A DNA stretch of 9,054 nucleotides. It comes from an uncultured Clostridia bacterium (lineage in GTDB: Bacteria > Bacillota_A > Clostridia > Christensenellales > Aristaeellaceae). Of the stretch, positions 6,346-9,054 are shown piece after piece. The notes under the pieces are model-generated. The model had not been told where the DNA came from. It made no database searches and saw only the letters and a list, made by a program, of their open reading frames with translations. Made by a program: the position numbers and the translations under genes. The stretch lies in contig CAMBWJ010000054.1 in NCBI GenBank assembly GCA_945871545.1, positions 1 through 9,054 of the forward strand, written 5' to 3'. Position 1 is the stretch's first letter, and each line of letters starts with the position of its first letter.

Positions 6346-7260
6346 ATGAACATCGAACGAATCGCCATCGTCGGCATGGGCGCGCTGGGCGTGCTCTACG
6401 GCGACTTTCTCACCGAACATCTGGGCCGCGAGCGGGTGGGCTTCGTGGTGAACGCCGCGCGCCGTGAGCGCTACGAGCGCATGGAAGTTACCACCAATGG
6501 CCGCCGCTGCGACTTCCGGCTGATCGACGCTGGCGAAAACGGCGATCCGGCGGATCTGGTGATCTTCGCCGTGAAGGCCACGGCGCTGGATCAGGCCATG
6601 GAGGACGCTGCCGGACAGATTGGCCCGGACACCGTGCTCCTGTCCGTGCTCAACGGCATCACCAGCGAGCGGCTGCTGGAGCAGCGCTTCGGCGGCAGGA
6701 ACGTGGTCTACTGCGTGGCGCAGGGCATGGACGCGGTCAAGCTGGGCGGTGCCCTGACCTACACGGTCATGGGCCAGCTGTGCATCGGCGTGCCCTCCGA
6801 AGAAAAGCTGCCCGCGCTGGACGCGGTCTGCGCGCTGTTCGACCGCATTGGCATGCCCTATTCCCGCGAGGAGGACATCCTCCATCGCCTGTGGAGCAAA
6901 TTCATGCTCAACGTGGGCGTGAATCAGGTGGTCATGGTCTTTGAGGGGACCTATGGAACGATTCAGGCTCCCGGCAGGCCCCGGGAGATGATGATCGCCG
7001 CCATGCGCGAGGTGCTGGAGCTGTCGAAATATGAGGGCGTGAAGCTCACCGAGGACGACCTCAATTTCTATGTGGAGCTGATGAACACCATGTCGCCCCA
7101 GGGCATGCCCTCCATGCGGCAGGACGGCCTGGCCCATCGCAGAAGCGAGGTGGAGCTGTTCTCCGGCACGGTCTGCCGCCTTGCAAAAAAGCACGGCCTG
7201 TCCGTTCCGGTCAACGAGTGGCTGTACGCCCGCGTCCGGGAGATGGAAGCGGCCTACTGA
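6346..7260 (+). CDS. Ketopantoate reductase-like (ApbA/PanE family) NADPH dehydrogenase
   Basis: A 304-aa protein of the ketopantoate reductase family. True members reduce 2-dehydropantoate to pantoate with NADPH for pantothenate and CoA synthesis; many paralogues act on other 2-oxo acids. The Rossmann loop GMGALG is at residues 10-15, FAVKA with Lys77 and LNG with Asn103 match the usual active-site and cofactor positions, and LWSKFMLNVGVNQ gives catalytic Lys185 with Asn189 and Asn193. The C-terminal domain holds SEVELFSG (Glu268/Glu270), where the family has its conserved Glu. Length is normal. AAGGAG (6331-6336) lies 9 bases before the ATG. It is the last gene of the three-gene operon and is followed by a strong terminator. 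No other pantothenate gene is in view, so pantoate synthesis is only a family-level guess. Confidence 0.88.
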   Translation: MNIERIAIVGMGALGVLYGDFLTEHLGRERVGFVVNAARRERYERMEVTTNGRRCDFRLIDAGENGDPADLVIFAVKATALDQAMEDAAGQIGPDTVLLSVLNGITSERLLEQRFGGRNVVYCVAQGMDAVKLGGALTYTVMGQLCIGVPSEEKLPALDAVCALFDRIGMPYSREEDILHRLWSKFMLNVGVNQVVMVFEGTYGTIQAPGRPREMMIAAMREVLELSKYEGVKLTEDDLNFYVELMNTMSPQGMPSMRQDGLAHRRSEVELFSGTVCRLAKKHGLSVPVNEWLYARVREMEAAY

Positions 7261-7279
7261 GCTCCGTACAGAATTGCAG

Positions 7280-7310
7280 CGCCCCGAGGGGAAATCCCTC
7301 GGGGCGTTTT
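7280..7310 (+). terminator. Strong Rho-independent terminator after the HAD-patatin-dehydrogenase operon
   Basis: A perfect 11-bp stem (CGCCCCGAGGG 7280-7290, CCCTCGGGGCG 7296-7306), a GAAAT loop, then TTTT. It lies 19 bases after the dehydrogenase stop and just beyond the end of the convergent Fe-S gene. Read on the minus strand the stem lacks a U-tract, so it is weaker for the opposite operon. Confidence 0.93.
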
Positions 7311-7312
7311 CG

Positions 7313-8212
7313 TCATCTGCCGGACTCTGCCAGCGAATTTTCCTTGATACGAATCCTTCCGAAGCGCAGCTCGATGGCTCCGGCGGGACAGACCTGTGCG
7401 CACTTGCCGCAGCGGATGCACTCGGCGCTGTTGATGTTCTTCAGCACCTGCACCTGCATGGGACATTCGCGCTCACACTTGCCGCAGGAGACGCAGCTTC
7501 CGCCGTCCAGCTCCATGCGGGTCAGGCTCACCCGGTTGAACAGCGCATAGAACGCGCCCAGCGGGCAGACGTACTTGCAGAAGGGCCGGTAGATCAGCAC
7601 CGACGCAAGGATCGTCAGCGCCAGCAGGCCCAGCTTCCACCAGAACAAAAAGCCCAGGCTGCCGCGCAGGCTCTCGTTGGTCAGCACCAGCGGGATGCCG
7701 CCCTCCAGCGTGCCCGCCGGACAGATCCACTTGCAGAAGTAGGGCGCGCCCAGTCCGAAGCCATCCACCAGAAAGGCGGGCAGAGCCAGCACGAAGATCG
7801 CCAGCACGCCGTACTTCAAAAAGCGCGCGGGGCGGTCGATCTTCCCCGGGACGCGCAGCTTCCTCCCCGGAAGCTTGTGCAGCAGCTGCTGAATCCAGCC
7901 GAAGGGGCACAGAAAGCCGCAGATCAGCCTGCCCAGCAGCACGCCGAACAGCAGCAGGACGCCGAATACATAATAGGAGAAGCTCAGCTTGTTGCCGCTG
8001 ACCACCGCCTGCATCGCGCCGATGGGGCATGCGCCCACCGCGCCCGGGCAGGAGTAGCAGTTCAGCCCCGGCACGCAGGCGGTCTTGAGCTCGCCAGAGT
8101 AGATGCGCCCGCTGAGGAAGCCGCGCAGGTGGGCGTTGGTGCCGAGGGTCGCGCCCAGCTGAATCCAGCCGCGGTAGCGGAACAGCCGCCCGCCCGATTT
8201 CTTCTTGCTCAT
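7313..8212 (-). CDS. NapH-like polytopic [4Fe-4S] membrane protein
   Basis: A 299-aa membrane electron-transfer protein related to NapH/YccM/CcoG (Fer4_5 plus ferredoxin modules). Hydrophobic segments lie at about 78-98, 132-152 and 188-208, with a weaker one at 15-35. Cysteine motifs in order are CVPGLNCYSCPGAVGACP (C46, C52, C55, C62), three CX3CP motifs (C98/C102, C160/C164, C212/C216), then two full CX2CX2CX3CP ferredoxin clusters (C240-C250, C265-C275). It probably passes electrons between the cytoplasmic side and a partner in or outside the membrane. The ATG at 8212 is chosen because it overlaps the upstream stop codon as ATGA; upstream in-frame codons give an Arg-rich, family-unlike sequence. 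It is the last gene of a coupled trio with a CXXC mini-protein and a redoxin. Its donor and acceptor are unknown. Confidence 0.92.
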   Translation of the reverse strand: MSKKKSGGRLFRYRGWIQLGATLGTNAHLRGFLSGRIYSGELKTACVPGLNCYSCPGAVGACPIGAMQAVVSGNKLSFSYYVFGVLLLFGVLLGRLICGFLCPFGWIQQLLHKLPGRKLRVPGKIDRPARFLKYGVLAIFVLALPAFLVDGFGLGAPYFCKWICPAGTLEGGIPLVLTNESLRGSLGFLFWWKLGLLALTILASVLIYRPFCKYVCPLGAFYALFNRVSLTRMELDGGSCVSCGKCERECPMQVQVLKNINSAECIRCGKCAQVCPAGAIELRFGRIRIKENSLAESGR

Positions 8213-8367
8213 GCGCCCACCCCGATGCACTCCAGGCAGATGCGCACGGCCTTGCGCAGCACGATCTCCGTCTCGCCCCGCAGCGCACCCAAGCAGATGC
8301 AGCCCACGGCGGCGGCAATGGCCAGAACGCGCAGCGCCCAGGTCAGCCGCGCCCGGCGCAGGCTCAT
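8209..8367 (-). CDS. CD1871A-like CXXC-motif membrane mini-protein (52 aa)
   Basis: A very small protein with three parts: a basic N-terminus (MSLRRAR), one hydrophobic helix at about residues 10-28, and a short tail ending RICLECIGVGA with a CXXC pair at Cys44 and Cys47. Cys23 and Cys25 lie within or near the helix end. By the positive-inside rule the tail and its CXXC would be outside the membrane. The C-terminal 'KAxxICLECIGxG' pattern matches what I know as the CD1871A family of clostridial CXXC mini-proteins, whose function is not established. Both ends overlap neighbours by 4 bases (ATGA): its ATG with the stop of the redoxin gene, and its stop with the ATG of the Fe-S gene. This indicates tight translational coupling and probably a fixed complex. 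It is easily missed because it is so short. Confidence 0.87.
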   Translation of the reverse strand: MSLRRARLTWALRVLAIAAAVGCICLGALRGETEIVLRKAVRICLECIGVGA

Positions 8368-8888
8368 GCTGCATCCTCCAGCATGGCCAGAACCTCCTGA
8401 ATCACGCCGTAGTAGGCGCCCGCAGCGTCCTCCAGATCCGGCACGCCCACGATGGGCTGGCCCACAGGATTGCCCTCGCTGTCCAGGAAGTAGGTGGTGG
8501 GGAAGGCGTACACCTGGTAGAGGAACTGGTCGTAGATCTCCTGGGTGCCCATCAGCGTCTGGAAGTTGGTCGCGCCGGTCTGCTGAAGGATGTTGTAGGC
8601 CAGCTCGGTCTCGGTGGTCGCGTCGTCGCAGATGGTGATCAGGTTCACGTTCTCCGGCAGCATGTCCTTGAGCTTCGCCAGCTCCGGCATCTCCTGCACG
8701 CAGTAGCCGCACCAGGTCGCCCAGATGTTCACCATGGTCAGGTCGTAGCCGGAGAAGATGCTCTCGTCCACCGGCTGGGCCTCCATATCGTAGGTGCTGA
8801 AGCTGGTGAGGCCGCTCGTCTCGGCACAGGCCGCAGATGCGGCGATCAGCATCGCCAGCGTAAGCAGCAGAATCATCGCTCTCTTCAT
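8364..8888 (-). CDS. Secreted TlpA/ResA-like thioredoxin-fold protein (WCGYC)
   Basis: A 174-aa extracytoplasmic redoxin. Residues 1-22 are a signal peptide (MKRAMILLLTLAMLIAASAACAET); cleavage by signal peptidase I after ACA, or lipid modification at Cys21, are both possible, since the SAAC site is a poor lipobox. The thioredoxin fold follows: VNIWATWCGYC with Cys60/Cys63, MPEL, a central LITICDDA strand and the cis-Pro loop VYAFPTTYFLDSEGNPVG (Pro130). TlpA/ResA proteins usually reduce disulfides in cytochrome c or other exported proteins; no cytochrome gene is in view. The start has GGAGG (8900-8896), 7 bases ahead. It is the first gene of a three-gene unit with a CXXC mini-protein and a multi-Fe-S membrane protein, which suggests it receives electrons from them, or gives electrons to them. 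Confidence 0.93.
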   Translation of the reverse strand: MKRAMILLLTLAMLIAASAACAETSGLTSFSTYDMEAQPVDESIFSGYDLTMVNIWATWCGYCVQEMPELAKLKDMLPENVNLITICDDATTETELAYNILQQTGATNFQTLMGTQEIYDQFLYQVYAFPTTYFLDSEGNPVGQPIVGVPDLEDAAGAYYGVIQEVLAMLEDAA

Positions 8889-8917
8889 TGTTTTTCCTCC
8901 TCTAATTTCTCTTACTG

Positions 8918-8946
8918 TATATATAAGTTCGACGCGGGGGATTCAA
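8918..8946 (-). promoter_or_regulatory. Predicted promoter for the redox trio
   Basis: On the minus strand TTGAAT (8946-8941, 4 of 6 match TTGACA) is followed by a 17-base spacer and TATATA (8923-8918). The surrounding TATATATA gives several possible -10 registers. The RNA would start near 8911, ahead of a strong GGAGG site. A terminator just upstream supports an independent promoter here. Confidence 0.55.
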
Positions 8947-8964
8947 ACCCTGCACGCATAAAAT

Positions 8965-8999
8965 CGCCGCAGACGGTTTCGTCTGCGGCGTTTGTGTTT
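8965..8999. terminator. Perfect 11-bp hairpin terminator, likely bidirectional
   Basis: CGCCGCAGACG (8965-8975) and CGTCTGCGGCG (8980-8990) form a perfect stem around a GTTT loop. On the plus strand it is followed by TTTGTGTTT; on the minus strand it is followed by ATTTTAT. The gene that uses it is the minus-strand reading frame ending at 8998, since no plus-strand gene precedes it. Confidence 0.85.
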
Positions 9000-9054
9000 A
9001 CCTTGTGCTCTTGTCGTAGGGCACGCCCTCGGCCTTCGGGGCCCTCGAGCTCTT
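8998..9054 (-). CDS. C-terminal end of an unidentified gene (rest outside window)
   Basis: On the minus strand an open frame enters from the right edge and ends with TAA at 9000-8998. The visible 18 residues end EGVPYDKSTR and are charged and polar. I do not recognise the protein. Support for it being a real gene end is positional: the stop lies directly before a strong hairpin terminator read in the same direction. Too little is visible to call a function. Confidence 0.5.
   Translation of the reverse strand, partial: KSSRAPKAEGVPYDKSTR

Noticed and set aside
5043..6377. A 444-codon minus-strand open frame opposite the patatin gene
   Set aside because: His/Ala/Val/Gln-rich composition typical of antisense shadows; the plus strand carries complete patatin motifs.
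7181..8638. A 485-codon plus-strand open frame across the redox trio
   Set aside because: It is antisense to three clear protein families, is rich in Arg/Ala/Gln/Pro, has no motif and no ribosome site, and runs through the strong terminator at 7280-7310. GC-rich codon bias opens such shadow frames.
8928..8955. tRNA T-arm-like sequence GGGGGATTCAAACCC upstream of the redoxin gene
   Set aside because: The base before TTC is A, not the invariant G, the 5-bp stem does not form, and no acceptor, D or anticodon arms exist around it. The same bases serve as the -35 region of the minus-strand promoter.
1..9054. CRISPR array, insertion sequence, attachment site, replication origin
   Set aside because: No regularly spaced short repeats, transposase or integrase motifs, or clustered DnaA boxes were seen; the only clear large repeat is the in-gene MBG unit.

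Overview
The window looks like chromosomal DNA from a GC-rich, Gram-positive gut-type clostridium (class Clostridia). The taxonomic call is an inference. It rests on a class B sortase beside an MBG/MucBP-type surface protein, strong GGAGG-type ribosome binding sites, compact operons, a split ThrE-type exporter, and a redox gene trio (redoxin, CXXC mini-protein, Fe-S membrane protein) that I associate with clostridia. Genes are clearly GC-rich, while several promoters and intergenic gaps are AT-richer. There are no rRNA or tRNA genes, CRISPR array or insertion sequence that I can support.

Layout. (1) Positions 1-2125, plus strand: the 3' part of a secreted repeat protein (MucBP-like module, then two copies of a 169-codon A+B MBG-like unit), followed by a class B sortase and an intrinsic terminator. 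(2) Positions 2192-2836: two small XRE-type HTH regulators transcribed away from each other. The gap between them holds a good minus-strand promoter and operator-like inverted repeats; the rightward gene ends in a terminator that touches its stop codon. (3) Positions 2956-4199, plus strand: a two-gene ThrE-type amino-acid exporter split into its N-terminal (DUF1212-like) and C-terminal (DUF3815-like) halves. (4) Positions 4266-7260, plus strand: a three-gene unit with its own extended -10 promoter, encoding a Cof-type HAD phosphatase, a patatin-like phospholipase and a ketopantoate-reductase-like dehydrogenase, closed by a strong terminator. (5) Positions 7313-8888, minus strand: a translationally coupled trio, transcribed in the order TlpA-like redoxin, CD1871A-like CXXC mini-protein, NapH-like multi-[4Fe-4S] membrane protein, with its own promoter. 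(6) Positions 8998-9054, minus strand: the last codons of an unidentified gene, followed by a perfect 11-bp hairpin terminator.

How the genes may work together. The surface protein and sortase suggest cell-envelope display, but the surface protein has no classical sorting signal. The redox trio is the most interesting block: its three products would place Fe-S electron carriers in the membrane, a CXXC peptide on the outer face and a thioredoxin-fold protein outside the membrane, which reads like a route for moving electrons to extracytoplasmic thiols. That function is inference. The remaining genes are ordinary metabolic, lipid and transport genes.
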